NCBI RefSeq assembly: GCF_016806065.1
Contig: NZ_CP032405.1
Coordinates: 3,810,001 to 3,874,000 of the forward strand
Direction of reading: 5' to 3'
Source: Rhizobium rosettiformans
Lineage (GTDB): Bacteria > Pseudomonadota > Alphaproteobacteria > Rhizobiales > Rhizobiaceae
Length of the DNA stretch: 64,000 nucleotides
A program made the translations under genes and the position numbers. The stretch's first letter is position 1; each line of letters opens with the position of its first letter. Positions 54,628 to 62,895 of the stretch are shown piece by piece. The notes below the pieces were generated by a model. That model saw nothing but the letters and a program-made list of their open reading frames with translations, did no database searches and was not told the origin of the DNA.

Positions 54628-55473
54628 ATGCACGACGCCATACCGACTGTCACCTTGCCGGGCGGTGCAGAGGTCCCGAGCCTCGGCTTCGGCACCTGGA
54701 TGATGGGCGAGAATCGATCGACCGCGAAAGCCGAAGTTGATGCCATCAGGCTCGCACTCGACCTCGGCATGACCGTGATCGACACGGCCGAAATGTATGG
54801 CGACGGCGGTGCCGAACGCATTGTCGGTGAAGCCTTGAAGGATCGGCGCGAAGACGCCTTTCTCGTTACCAAGATCCTGCCCTGGAATGCGAGTTACGAT
54901 GGCACAATCAAGGCCTGCCATACCAGCCTCGACCGGCTGGGGACCGACCATCTCGATCTCTATCTTCTGCATTGGCGCGGGGAGCATCCGCTCGACGAGA
55001 CGGTCGCTGCGATGGAAGAGCTGAAAACAGCCGGCCGCATCCGCGCCTGGGGCGTCTCGAATTTCGATGTCGAGGACATGGAGGAACTGTTCTCCGTGGC
55101 CGACGGCAAGAACTGCGCCGTCAACCAAGTGCTCTACAATCTCTCCCGTCGCGGCATCGAATTCGACCTTCTGCCCTGGTGCCAGGAGCACCAGATACCG
55201 GTCATGGCCTATTCACCGATCGAGCAGGGACGGATCCTGCACCATCCCGAACTGGTCCACGTCGCCAAGGCCTATCAGGCGACGCCGGCACAGGTGGCGC
55301 TCGCCTTTCTACTCGAGCGCGAGGGCGTCATTCCTATCCCCAAGACCTCGAACTTGCGCCGCCTGCAGGAAAACCGTGACGCCGTCGATCTCGACATCTC
55401 CGATGAAGACTGGTCACGTCTGGACGCGGCCTTCCCGCCCCCTGCCCGCAAGATGCCGCTGGAAATGCTGTAG
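54628..55473 (+). CDS. Aldo/keto reductase
   Basis: 281 residues, TIM barrel NADPH-dependent. [16 protein letters not shown], the catalytic Asp and Tyr in [15 protein letters not shown], Lys in FLVTKILP and His in [15 protein letters not shown] form the expected D-Y-K-H set. The C-terminal coenzyme site is [22 protein letters not shown] precedes ATG 54628; the frame opens at 54571 without family sequence. It belongs to the general AKR group; the carbonyl substrate is unknown. It is divergent from the LysE gene. Confidence 0.93.
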   Translation: MHDAIPTVTLPGGAEVPSLGFGTWMMGENRSTAKAEVDAIRLALDLGMTVIDTAEMYGDGGAERIVGEALKDRREDAFLVTKILPWNASYDGTIKACHTSLDRLGTDHLDLYLLHWRGEHPLDETVAAMEELKTAGRIRAWGVSNFDVEDMEELFSVADGKNCAVNQVLYNLSRRGIEFDLLPWCQEHQIPVMAYSPIEQGRILHHPELVHVAKAYQATPAQVALAFLLEREGVIPIPKTSNLRRLQENRDAVDLDISDEDWSRLDAAFPPPARKMPLEML

Positions 55474-55572
55474 GCGCGAGAAGCTTGGGGCCATATGCTC
55501 AGCCGCGCATCGGAAAATCACGATCTATCCACAGGCCCTGCATTTCGGTCACTTTACGCCAGCCCCTCAGGA

Positions 55573-55592
55573 AATTAGGAGATTGCCTAATT
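55573..55592. promoter_or_regulatory. Inverted repeat upstream of the ArsR-family gene
   Basis: AATTAGG (55573-55579), a six-base spacer and CCTAATT (55586-55592), all seven pairs matching, about 40 bases before the ArsR start. The placement and the A/T-rich arms fit an operator for the ArsR regulator itself. Confidence 0.65.
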
Positions 55593-55632
55593 CGAGAATT
55601 GCGGCGAGAGAGCCGTATTGCTGAGGAACGAC

Positions 55633-56169
55633 ATGGCAAAGCGCGGAAAAACCGAAATACATCCGGCAATGGACAAGACCTCGTCCCGCGTCTTCCACGC
55701 ACTCGCCTCCGATCCACGCCGGATGATGCTGGTGCATCTGTCGCAATCGACCCTGACCGCCGGCGAGATCGCCGCCCGCTTCGACATGGCGAAGCCTTCG
55801 ATCTCTCAGCATCTCTCGATCCTGGAGAATGCCGAACTCATCGAGGGCGAGAAGAAGGGTCAGTACATCCACTACAGTCTGAGACCCTCAGCCCTGCGTC
55901 ACGCACTGACTGCCATGCTAACGACGACCGAATTCGATGGCGAGACGGCAGGCGCGTCGGCCGCCGAGGAAACGGTAGGCAAGGCCAAAAAGCCGTCGAA
56001 GAAGAAGGTCGATTTGACAGAAGTCGAGGCAAGCTCTGACAAACCGGAGAAGACTTCGAAGGCAAAGGCCAGCGAGAAACCAGTCAAGGAAAAGCCGAAA
56101 AAGGTGGAGGCTGATCTGCCCCCGGCACCGCAGCAAATGGGCCTCCTCGATCTCCTCGGCATGAACTGA
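55633..56169 (+). CDS. ArsR-family regulator with Lys/Glu-rich tail
   Basis: 178 residues. The first 95 residues form a winged helix (DKTSSRVFHALASDPRRMMLVHLSQSTLTAGEIAARFDMAKPSISQHLSILENAELIEGEKKGQYIHYSL), resembling SdpR/ArsR repressors and lacking an obvious metal-binding Cys set. The remaining 80 are an unusual Lys/Glu/Ala/Pro-rich tail, probably disordered, ending with a conserved-looking MGLLDLLGMN. GAGGAA precedes ATG 55633. The upstream inverted repeat suggests self-regulation. Target and signal unknown. Confidence 0.88.
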   Translation: MAKRGKTEIHPAMDKTSSRVFHALASDPRRMMLVHLSQSTLTAGEIAARFDMAKPSISQHLSILENAELIEGEKKGQYIHYSLRPSALRHALTAMLTTTEFDGETAGASAAEETVGKAKKPSKKKVDLTEVEASSDKPEKTSKAKASEKPVKEKPKKVEADLPPAPQQMGLLDLLGMN

Positions 56170-56183
56170 AGAGACAAGGCAAC

Positions 56184-56213
56184 AAAAAGGGCGACCGCGA
56201 GGCCGCCCTTTTT
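56184..56213. terminator. Bidirectional terminator between the ArsR gene and ilvH
   Basis: GGGCGACC / GGCCGCCC (56189-56196 and 56201-56208, one mismatch) with a GCGA loop. AAAAA lies before it and TTTTT after it, so both convergent genes can end here. Confidence 0.88.
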
Positions 56214-56237
56214 CATTTCGGGATTTTCCCGAACTCC

Positions 56238-56810
56238 TTACATGCCCTGCGGACCGCGGTTCATCGCGGCAATGCCGGTGCGGCAGATCTCGTTGAGGCC
56301 GAGCGGCTTCATGATCGAGACGAACTGGTCGATCTTCGAAGACTTGCCGGTGATCTCGAAGATGAAATGGTCGACCGTCGCATCCACGACCTTGGCCTGG
56401 AAGGCATCGGCAAGCCGAAGCGTCTCGGCCCGCATTTCGCCGGTCGATACGACCTTCACCAGGGCCACCTCCCGCTCGATCGGCCGCTCCTGGCCGAGAT
56501 CCTTGGCACGGACCGTCAGGTCCAGCACCCTGTGCACCGGAACGATGCGCTCGAGCTGCGCCTTGATCTGCTCGAGCACGCCCGGGGTGCCACGCGTGAC
56601 GATCGTAATGCGTGACAGATGCGCCTCATGCTCCGTCTCGGAGACGGTCAGGCTCTCGATGTTATAGCCGCGGCCGGAGAACAGGCCGATGACCCGGGCA
56701 AGAACGCCCGGTTCGTTGTCGACGAGTACCGAGAGCGTATGGCTCTCGATGGCTGAGGTTTCCTTGGCGATGAAATAGGCCGAACCGGTCGGCTGAAGAT
56801 GAGCGTTCAT
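56238..56810 (-). CDS. ilvH: Acetolactate synthase small (regulatory) subunit
   Basis: 190 residues; binds valine and controls the catalytic subunit. The N-terminal ACT domain contains SHTLSVLVDNEPGVLARVIGLFSGRGYNIESLTVSETEHEAHLSRITIV; the C-terminal domain contains RPIEREVALVKV and FEITGKSSKIDQFVSIMKPLGLNEICRTG. The length is longer than E. coli IlvH by a tail of about 10 to 25 residues and a short leader. GGAGGAAAA precedes ATG 56810. It follows ilvI by 16 bases in one operon, under the upstream attenuator. Confidence 0.96.
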   Translation of the reverse strand: MNAHLQPTGSAYFIAKETSAIESHTLSVLVDNEPGVLARVIGLFSGRGYNIESLTVSETEHEAHLSRITIVTRGTPGVLEQIKAQLERIVPVHRVLDLTVRAKDLGQERPIEREVALVKVVSTGEMRAETLRLADAFQAKVVDATVDHFIFEITGKSSKIDQFVSIMKPLGLNEICRTGIAAMNRGPQGM

Positions 56811-56826
56811 GATCTTTTCCTCCCGG

Positions 56827-58605
56827 TCAGACGAGCTGACGGCCCTTGGCATCGATGGCAGTGGCAACCGCTTCGTCGGTCGCCTCGTCCGGCAGCAGCA
56901 TCTCGTTATGGGCTTTGCCCGAGGGAATCATCGGGAAGCAGTTGGCGAGATTGGCAACGCGGCAGTCGAAGATGACAGGCTTCTTCACCTCGACCATTTC
57001 CTGGATCGCGCCGTCCAGATCGTCGGGCTTCTCGCAACGGATGCCGACCGCGCCATAGGCTTCCGCCAGCTTGACGAAGTCAGGCATGGCTTCCGTGTAG
57101 GAGCTCGACAGACGGTTTCCATGCAGCAACTGCTGCCACTGGCGCACCATGCCCATGTACTGGTTGTTCAGGATGAAGATCTTGACCGGCAGCTCATACT
57201 GGATGGCGCAGGACATTTCCTGAATGCACATCTGGATGGAGGCGTCACCCGCGACATCGATGACCAGCGCGTCGGGATGCGCGACCTGGACGCCGATGGC
57301 GGCCGGCAGGCCATAGCCCATCGTGCCGAGGCCGCCTGAGGTCATCCAGCGGTTCGGCTGTTCGAAGCCGATATACTGGGCTGCCCACATCTGGTGCTGG
57401 CCGACTTCCGTCGTGATGTAGGTGTCGCGATGCTTGGTCAGTTCATAAAGCCGCTGCAGCGCATATTGCGGCATGATGACGTCCTTGGACGGCGTATAGG
57501 CGAAGGAATTGCGGGCGCGCCATTTGGCAATGCTGGCATTCCATTCGGCCGTCTGCGACGCCTCAGGCTTCTTCGGCAGGGCGCGCCAGGCGCGGACCAT
57601 GTCCTCGAGGACACGGCCGACATCACCGGTGATCGGCACGTCGACGCGGACATTCTTGTTGATCGACGACGGATCGATGTCGATGTGGATCTTCTTCGAG
57701 TTCGGCGAAAACGCGTTGAGGCGGCCGGTGATGCGGTCATCGAAACGCGCGCCGATGCAGACCATGACGTCACAGTCATGCATCGCCATGTTCGCCTCGT
57801 AGGAGCCGTGCATGCCGAGCATGCCGAGCCAGTTCTTGCCGGACGCCGGATAGCAGCCGAGCCCCATCAGCGTCGATGTGATCGGGAAGTCGGTCAGACC
57901 AACCAGTTCGCGCAGCAGCTTGGTGGCTTCCGGACCGGAATTGATCACGCCGCCACCGGAATAGATGATCGGACGGCGGGCAGAGGCCATCAGCTCGACG
58001 GCAGCCTGGATGGCGCGCGCGTCACCCGAAACCTTCGGCTGGTAGCTCTTCAGCGCCTTGTGCGCGTCCGGCGGCGTATAGGTGCCGGTGGCGAACTGGA
58101 TGTCCTTCGGGATATCGACGAGGACCGGACCCGGACGACCCGTCTGGGCGATGCGGAAGGCTTCGTGGATGATCGACGCCAGCTGGTTGACGTCCTTGAC
58201 CAGCCAGTTGTGCTTGGTGCAGGGGCGCGTGATGCCGACGGTATCGCATTCCTGGAAGGCGTCCGAGCCGATCAGCGAGGTCGGAACCTGGCCGGAGATG
58301 CAGACGAGCGGAACGCTGTCCATCAGCGCGTCCTGAAGCGGCGTCACGGCGTTTGTCGCACCGGGGCCTGACGTGACCAGCATGACGCCGACCTTGCCGG
58401 TCGAGCGCGCATAGCCTTCAGCCGCGTGGCCGGCACCCTGCTCGTGGCGCACGAGGATGTGCTGGATGTCTTCCTGCTGGAAGATCTCGTCATAGATCGG
58501 AAGCACGGCCCCACCGGGATAGCCGAAGATATGCTCGACACCGTTATCCTTGAGCGCGCGCAGGACGATCTCGGCGCCAGTCATCTGATTGTCTTTACCC
58601 GTCAT
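56827..58605 (-). CDS. ilvI: Acetolactate synthase large (catalytic) subunit
   Basis: 592 residues, TPP enzyme for the first common step of valine, leucine and isoleucine synthesis. The catalytic Glu is E55 in RHEQGAGHAAEGYAR. TPP-phosphate and Mg binding is in VAGDASIQMCIQEMSCA and NNQYMGMVRQWQQ. The N-terminal FGYPGGAVLPIYDE, the conserved SGPGATN and the FAD/cofactor region are normal. ATG 58605 is chosen for MTGKDNQMTGAEIVLRALKDNG; the frame stays open to 58689 over the attenuator. It is the first gene of ilvIH. Confidence 0.97.
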   Translation of the reverse strand: MTGKDNQMTGAEIVLRALKDNGVEHIFGYPGGAVLPIYDEIFQQEDIQHILVRHEQGAGHAAEGYARSTGKVGVMLVTSGPGATNAVTPLQDALMDSVPLVCISGQVPTSLIGSDAFQECDTVGITRPCTKHNWLVKDVNQLASIIHEAFRIAQTGRPGPVLVDIPKDIQFATGTYTPPDAHKALKSYQPKVSGDARAIQAAVELMASARRPIIYSGGGVINSGPEATKLLRELVGLTDFPITSTLMGLGCYPASGKNWLGMLGMHGSYEANMAMHDCDVMVCIGARFDDRITGRLNAFSPNSKKIHIDIDPSSINKNVRVDVPITGDVGRVLEDMVRAWRALPKKPEASQTAEWNASIAKWRARNSFAYTPSKDVIMPQYALQRLYELTKHRDTYITTEVGQHQMWAAQYIGFEQPNRWMTSGGLGTMGYGLPAAIGVQVAHPDALVIDVAGDASIQMCIQEMSCAIQYELPVKIFILNNQYMGMVRQWQQLLHGNRLSSSYTEAMPDFVKLAEAYGAVGIRCEKPDDLDGAIQEMVEVKKPVIFDCRVANLANCFPMIPSGKAHNEMLLPDEATDEAVATAIDAKGRQLV

Positions 58606-58660
58606 GCTGTGTTTCCATCTGCCTTCTTGGTTTTGGGGCTGATAACCCGGTTCAGGGCAT

Positions 58661-58684
58661 AAAAAAAGGCCCCTTGAGGAGCCT
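58661..58684 (-). terminator. Attenuator terminator of ilvIH
   Basis: On the minus strand AGGCTCC, loop TCAA, GGGGCCT (58684-58678 and 58673-58667, one T-G pair) followed by seven T. It lies between the leader peptide stop and ilvI, 56 bases before the ilvI start, the expected place for a transcription-attenuation terminator. Confidence 0.88.
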
Positions 58685-58693
58685 GTCATCTAG

Positions 58694-58740
58694 CGCATGG
58701 GTGGCTATCGCCGGATGGTTACACCATCCTGCCCATGCGC
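58694..58740 (-). promoter_or_regulatory. Leader hairpin overlapping the ilv leader peptide end
   Basis: GCGCATGGG / CCCATGCGC (58694-58702 and 58732-58740) with an inner GGATGGT / ACCATCC hairpin (58713-58719 and 58723-58729). The outer stem covers the last codons and stop of the leader peptide. It can act as the pause hairpin that competes with the terminator, depending on ribosome position. Confidence 0.8.
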
Positions 58741-58775
58741 CGTCCCACCACGATAAGTGCAACCGAGTTTTTCAT
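58719..58775 (-). CDS. ilvIH leader peptide, MKNSVALIVVGRRMGRMV
   Basis: 18 codons from ATG 58775 to TAA 58719. Codons 5 to 10 read Val-Ala-Leu-Ile-Val-Val, the residues whose tRNAs report branched-chain amino-acid supply. The stop lies within the pause-hairpin region and is followed by a terminator, which together form a classic attenuator. There is no ribosome-binding site, and the predicted promoter would start transcription only about two bases before the ATG, so it would be translated as a leaderless message. Leaderless trpL in Sinorhizobium meliloti is a known precedent. Confidence 0.85.
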   Translation of the reverse strand: MKNSVALIVVGRRMGRMV

Positions 58776-58783
58776 GGGTCGAA

Positions 58784-58812
58784 GTGTTAGCCAGAAAGCC
58801 CGCAAGCGTCAA
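58784..58812 (-). promoter_or_regulatory. ilvIH promoter, transcript nearly leaderless
   Basis: On the minus strand TTGACG (58812-58807), a 17-base spacer and TAACAC (58789-58784). Seven bases past the -10 gives a start near 58777, one to two bases before the leader ATG. The 338-base gap 58606-58943 otherwise holds the attenuator and, toward 58943, the start region of the divergent HerA-like gene. Confidence 0.75.
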
Positions 58813-58943
58813 CGCATCTTTTGCAAATTTCCGCCCTCCGTCGCGAAAGTTTCTTGCGCGACTGGGTCTGAAACCTCAAGCCCGGCCTAAGACGTTACAC
58901 GAAATTTTAAGCGCTCCCCCATAAGCTTGCGCAAGCAGGGAGA

Positions 58944-61079
58944 ATGCGCTTGTTGAACGATGATCTTCACAAGTCCGGCGCAGCCGGAGATCAAGACCGC
59001 CGCGATGGCATGCGGCCTGGCAACCGGATGCTCGGACGCGTCGTCGCCTGCAACGGCTCGCGCGCGACGATCGCAGCCGTCGCCGAAGACGGTGGCACGG
59101 ATCTCACGGAGCTGTGGTCCGTCGGCCGTCTGATCTCGATCACCGTTGGCAAGAACCGCGTCGTCGCCCTCGCCTATTCCATGCAGACGGAAGGCAAGGA
59201 CTGGGGCGAAGGGGCCGACAACCAGTTTCTCATCGAGGTCGAACTGCTCGGCGAAGTCTACGTTCACGAAGACGGCCAGGAACTCTTCTCGACCGGCATT
59301 TCGCGCTACCCCTATCTCGGCGCCATCGCCCACCGCATTCGCGCGGCTGATCTTCTGCGCATCTACGACACCCGCCTCGGCGACACTGCAGTCATCGGCA
59401 AGCTCACCCAGGACGAAACGATCGACGCGACGATCCATGTCCCGTCTATGCTGTCGAAGCACTTCGCCGTGGTCGGCTCGACCGGCGTTGGCAAATCGAC
59501 CGCCGTCTCCTTACTTCTGCGCAAGGCCATCGAAAGCGATCCGAAGCTGCGCATTCTCATTCTCGATCCGCACAACGAATTCGCGGCCGCCTTTCCCGAG
59601 CTGGCCGTCGTCATCGATACCGACACGCTCGACCTGCCCTTCTGGCTGATGCGCCTGGATGAATTCGCAGAGGTTCTGTTCCGCGGTCGCCCGCCGGTTC
59701 CGGAAGAGCTCGACATCCTGCGCGATCTCATGCCAGAAGCCAAACGCGCCTTCCGCGGCAATGAGAGTGCCCTGATGCGGCGCATGGCCGACAAGAGCTC
59801 GATGACCGCCGACACACCGGTGCCCTACCGCATCGCCGACCTGCTCGCGCTCATCGACGAGCGCATCGGACGCCTCGAAGGCCGTGGTGAAAAGCCCTAT
59901 CTGCGCTCGCTGAAGATGCGCATCATGTCGGCGGTCAACGATCCGCGCTATCACTTCATGTTCTCCAACAACACGATCAGCGACACGATCATGGAGACGA
60001 TCGCGCATATCTTCCGCATACCGGGAGACGACCGCCCGATCTCGACCTTCCAGCTTGCCGGGATACCGTCGGAAGTCGTCAACTCCGTCGCCTCGGTTCT
60101 CTGCCGCATGGCCTTCGAGCTGGCGCTCTGGTCGAATGGCGCGATCCACATGCTCGTCGTCTGCGAAGAGGCCCACCGCTATGTGCCGGCCGACCCCACT
60201 CTCGGCTTCTTCCCGACGCGCCAGGCCATCGCCCGTATTGCAAAGGAAGGCCGTAAATACGGCGTATCGCTTGGCGTGATCACCCAGCGCCCGGGCGAAC
60301 TCGACCAGACGATCCTGTCGCAGTGCTCGACGCTGTTTGCCATGCGCCTTGCCAACGACCGCGACCAGGAGATCATCCGCTCGGCCATCCCCGACAGTTC
60401 GATCTCGACCACCAGCTTCATTTCCTCGATCGGCAATGGCGAAGCCATCGCCTTCGGCGAGGCGATCGCCGTTCCCATGCGGATGCGCTTCACCCGTGTG
60501 GCGGAATCGGCGCTGCCGAAAGCCAATGGCGTCAACGCCAAGCAGACCGAGGAAACGCCTGATACCGTCGATCTGCGTACCATTGTCGGTCGTATGCGCG
60601 CCATCGCCGGGCCGGACATCTCGGCCTTTCAGCAGAGCTTCGAGACCGGTTTCGGCGGCACCCCGAGCGCCCCTGATGGAATCTATGACGACGAGGAGTT
60701 CGACGACGACGACGGACATTTCGACTCGCTGCGTGCGTCGTTTGCCCCACAGACACCGGCGCGCCCAGCCGCCTCTCCTTTCCCGACGGCATCACCGCCG
60801 CCAATGACGCGTCAGCCTTTCGAGACGCCATTGCCGCGACAGACGTTGTCGGTCTCGGAGACACCGCCGATCGAACCCTATCGTCCGGACATGCTGCCGC
60901 GCCCTGGTATCGACGAGGCGCCCCGCCCGCGCATGGAAAGCCCGGCGCCGGCTCACTCCATGGCTGGCGAGCCGCCGCCAGCGACCTTCGGCTCCCAGCC
61001 CCTGCGCCGTGAGGGCGGCTCATCCTTGCGCGAGAGCATTCTCAAAAAACCGCTGTCGAGCCTCTACAAGCGCGACTGA
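58944..61079 (+). CDS. HerA-like ATPase (DUF87) with acidic/proline-rich tail
   Basis: 711 residues. An N-terminal barrel (RMLGRVVACNGSRATIAAVAEDGG) precedes a HerA/FtsK-type ATPase. The Walker A is GSTGVGKST (G178 to T186, K184), Walker B is MLVVCEEAHRYVP, and RQAIARIAKEGRKYGVSLGVITQRPGELDQTILSQC is the HerA sensor region. From about residue 550 there is an acidic patch (DDEEFDDDDGH) and a Pro-rich tail of about 120 residues ending LYKRD. NurA, its usual archaeal partner, is not next to it. GGGAG lies very close before ATG 58944; TTG 58950 is better spaced. Confidence 0.9.
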   Translation: MRLLNDDLHKSGAAGDQDRRDGMRPGNRMLGRVVACNGSRATIAAVAEDGGTDLTELWSVGRLISITVGKNRVVALAYSMQTEGKDWGEGADNQFLIEVELLGEVYVHEDGQELFSTGISRYPYLGAIAHRIRAADLLRIYDTRLGDTAVIGKLTQDETIDATIHVPSMLSKHFAVVGSTGVGKSTAVSLLLRKAIESDPKLRILILDPHNEFAAAFPELAVVIDTDTLDLPFWLMRLDEFAEVLFRGRPPVPEELDILRDLMPEAKRAFRGNESALMRRMADKSSMTADTPVPYRIADLLALIDERIGRLEGRGEKPYLRSLKMRIMSAVNDPRYHFMFSNNTISDTIMETIAHIFRIPGDDRPISTFQLAGIPSEVVNSVASVLCRMAFELALWSNGAIHMLVVCEEAHRYVPADPTLGFFPTRQAIARIAKEGRKYGVSLGVITQRPGELDQTILSQCSTLFAMRLANDRDQEIIRSAIPDSSISTTSFISSIGNGEAIAFGEAIAVPMRMRFTRVAESALPKANGVNAKQTEETPDTVDLRTIVGRMRAIAGPDISAFQQSFETGFGGTPSAPDGIYDDEEFDDDDGHFDSLRASFAPQTPARPAASPFPTASPPPMTRQPFETPLPRQTLSVSETPPIEPYRPDMLPRPGIDEAPRPRMESPAPAHSMAGEPPPATFGSQPLRREGGSSLRESILKKPLSSLYKRD

Positions 61080-61082
61080 CGG

Positions 61083-61997
61083 TCAGTCGATCCGGAACAC
61101 CGCCGGATCGACTCGTTCCCAGCTTTCATCCATCTGGTTGCGGAACCAGGTCATCTGTCGCTTGGCATATTGGCGCGTCGCGGCAGAGGCCCGCTCGACC
61201 GCCTCGTGTCGGCTAATCCGGCCCGCAAGCATGTCGGCGATTTGCGCCACGCCGATCGCCTTCATCGCAGGCATCTCCGGCTTCAGGCCAAGCGACAGAA
61301 GCGCTTCGACCTCCTCGATCGCCCCCTCGTCCATCATCTGTTGGAAGCGCCTGTTGATCCGGTCGTGCAACACCGTGCGATCCGGCAGGACCACGAGCTT
61401 GCAGGCGCGCTCCGGATCGACCAATTGCGGTCCGGACTGCTTTTGAAACTCGGCGATGGACCGCCCTGTCGCTCGGAACACCTCGAGCGCACGCACGATC
61501 CTTTGACCATCGGCCGGATTGAGGCGCTGCGCCACGCCCGGATCCAACTCGGCCAATTCCTCGTGCAGCGCTTCGGCCCCCTCGGCTTCAAGCCGGTCGC
61601 GGATCTCCGACCGCAGGCCAGCCGGGATCACGGGCATCTCCGAAAGCCCGCCGGTTAGCGCCTTGAAGTAGAGCCCGGTACCGCCGACGAACACCGGAAG
61701 ACGCTTCTCGTGTTTCAGTCGCGCCAGCAGCGCGCCCGCTTCACGCAACCAGTCGCCAGTCGAATAGGTTTGGCCTGCCGGGACATGGCCATAGAGTTCA
61801 TGCGGCACCCCGCCCATCTCAGCTTCACCAGGACGGGCGGTGACGACGCGCAGCGTGTCATAGACCTGCATGCTGTCGGCATTGATGACGACGCCGTCAT
61901 GGCGGTGGGCAAATTGAAGCGCGAGCGCAGACTTGCCGCTGGCGGTCGGCCCGGTTATCAGGATCGCGTCATTGTTCTTGTCAGGATCTTCCATCAT
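61083..61997 (-). CDS. miaA: tRNA dimethylallyltransferase MiaA
   Basis: 304 residues; adds dimethylallyl to A37 of tRNAs reading UNN codons. Walker A is ITGPTASGKSALAL, DSMQVY and VFVGGTGLYFKAL are family motifs, and QRIVRALEVFRATGRS and KAIGVAQIADMLAG follow, with TRQYAKRQMTWFRNQ near the end. The ATG at 61997 (or 61994) interlocks with the serB start at 61996. Its stop is 3 bases from the convergent HerA-like stop. Confidence 0.96.
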   Translation of the reverse strand: MMEDPDKNNDAILITGPTASGKSALALQFAHRHDGVVINADSMQVYDTLRVVTARPGEAEMGGVPHELYGHVPAGQTYSTGDWLREAGALLARLKHEKRLPVFVGGTGLYFKALTGGLSEMPVIPAGLRSEIRDRLEAEGAEALHEELAELDPGVAQRLNPADGQRIVRALEVFRATGRSIAEFQKQSGPQLVDPERACKLVVLPDRTVLHDRINRRFQQMMDEGAIEEVEALLSLGLKPEMPAMKAIGVAQIADMLAGRISRHEAVERASAATRQYAKRQMTWFRNQMDESWERVDPAVFRID

Positions 61998-62886
61998 GGC
62001 CTTGGTTGCCACGCTTGTCGCCAATCCGTCAAACCCTGTTCTGAGCCCCGCCCTCGGTGAGAAGGCTGCGGATGCCGTCGCGTCTTCGCGCCTCTACTGG
62101 CTGGCCGACGGGATCGCCTGCGACATTCCCCTTCCCGATGGCACCGATCCGATCAAGGCCGAAGGCGCCCTGCGTCAGGTGCTGGCGGGTCAGCCCGTCG
62201 ACGTCGCGGTCCAGGATGCCGACACTCGCCGCAAGTCCATCCTGATCGCCGACATGGATTCGACCATGATCGGCCAGGAATGCATTGACGAGCTCGCGGC
62301 CGAGGTCGGCCTGAAGGACAAGGTCTCCCAGATCACGGCCCGGGCCATGAACGGCGAGATCGCCTTCGAGCCCGCCCTGCGCGAACGCGTGGCGCTATTA
62401 AAGGGTTTGCCGATCTCGGTGGTCGGCGAGGTGATTGCCAAGCGCATCACTCTGACCCCGGGCGGCAAGGAACTGATCGCGACGATGAAGGCAAGAGGCG
62501 GCTACACCGCGCTTGTTTCCGGTGGCTTCACCGTCTTCACCGCCCCGATCGCCGCCATGCTCGGTTTCGATGAGAACCGGGCCAATATCTTGATCGAGGA
62601 AGACGGCGTCCTGACCGGCGAGGTTGCCGAACCGATCCTCGGCAAGCAGGCCAAGGTGGATTCCCTGCTCGACATCGCAGGCCGCCTTGGCATCAGCCCG
62701 AACGAGACGATTGCCGTCGGCGACGGTGCCAATGATCTGGGCATGCTCGGCATTGCCGGCTCCGGTGTCGCCCTGCATGCCAAGCCGGCCGTGGCCGCTG
62801 AAGCGAAGATCCGCATCGACCACGGCGACCTCACCGCCCTTCTCTATCTGCAGGGCTACCGCAAGTCGGACTTCGTGACCGCATAA
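61996..62886 (+). CDS. serB: Phosphoserine phosphatase
   Basis: 296 residues; last step of serine synthesis. HAD phosphatase with nucleophile D86 in IADMDSTMIGQECIDELA (DxDST), Ser/Thr motif II in GGYTALVSGGFTVFTAP, the motif III Lys in GKQAKVDSLLDIA, and VGDGANDLGMLGIAG. The N-terminal 80 residues form an ACT-like regulatory part (SSRLYWLADGIACDIPL). ATG 61996 lies inside the miaA start, so its promoter must be inside miaA. AGGA occurs about 10 bases before. Confidence 0.95.
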   Translation: MALVATLVANPSNPVLSPALGEKAADAVASSRLYWLADGIACDIPLPDGTDPIKAEGALRQVLAGQPVDVAVQDADTRRKSILIADMDSTMIGQECIDELAAEVGLKDKVSQITARAMNGEIAFEPALRERVALLKGLPISVVGEVIAKRITLTPGGKELIATMKARGGYTALVSGGFTVFTAPIAAMLGFDENRANILIEEDGVLTGEVAEPILGKQAKVDSLLDIAGRLGISPNETIAVGDGANDLGMLGIAGSGVALHAKPAVAAEAKIRIDHGDLTALLYLQGYRKSDFVTA

Positions 62887-62895
62887 GGGCTGATC

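Noticed and set aside
57394..58371. 325-codon plus-strand frame over ilvI
   Set aside because: Antisense of acetolactate synthase; low-information Arg/Asp/Gly-rich product.
59511..60719. 402-codon minus-strand frame over the HerA-like gene
   Set aside because: Shadow of a gene with intact ATPase motifs; the translation has no recognisable domain.
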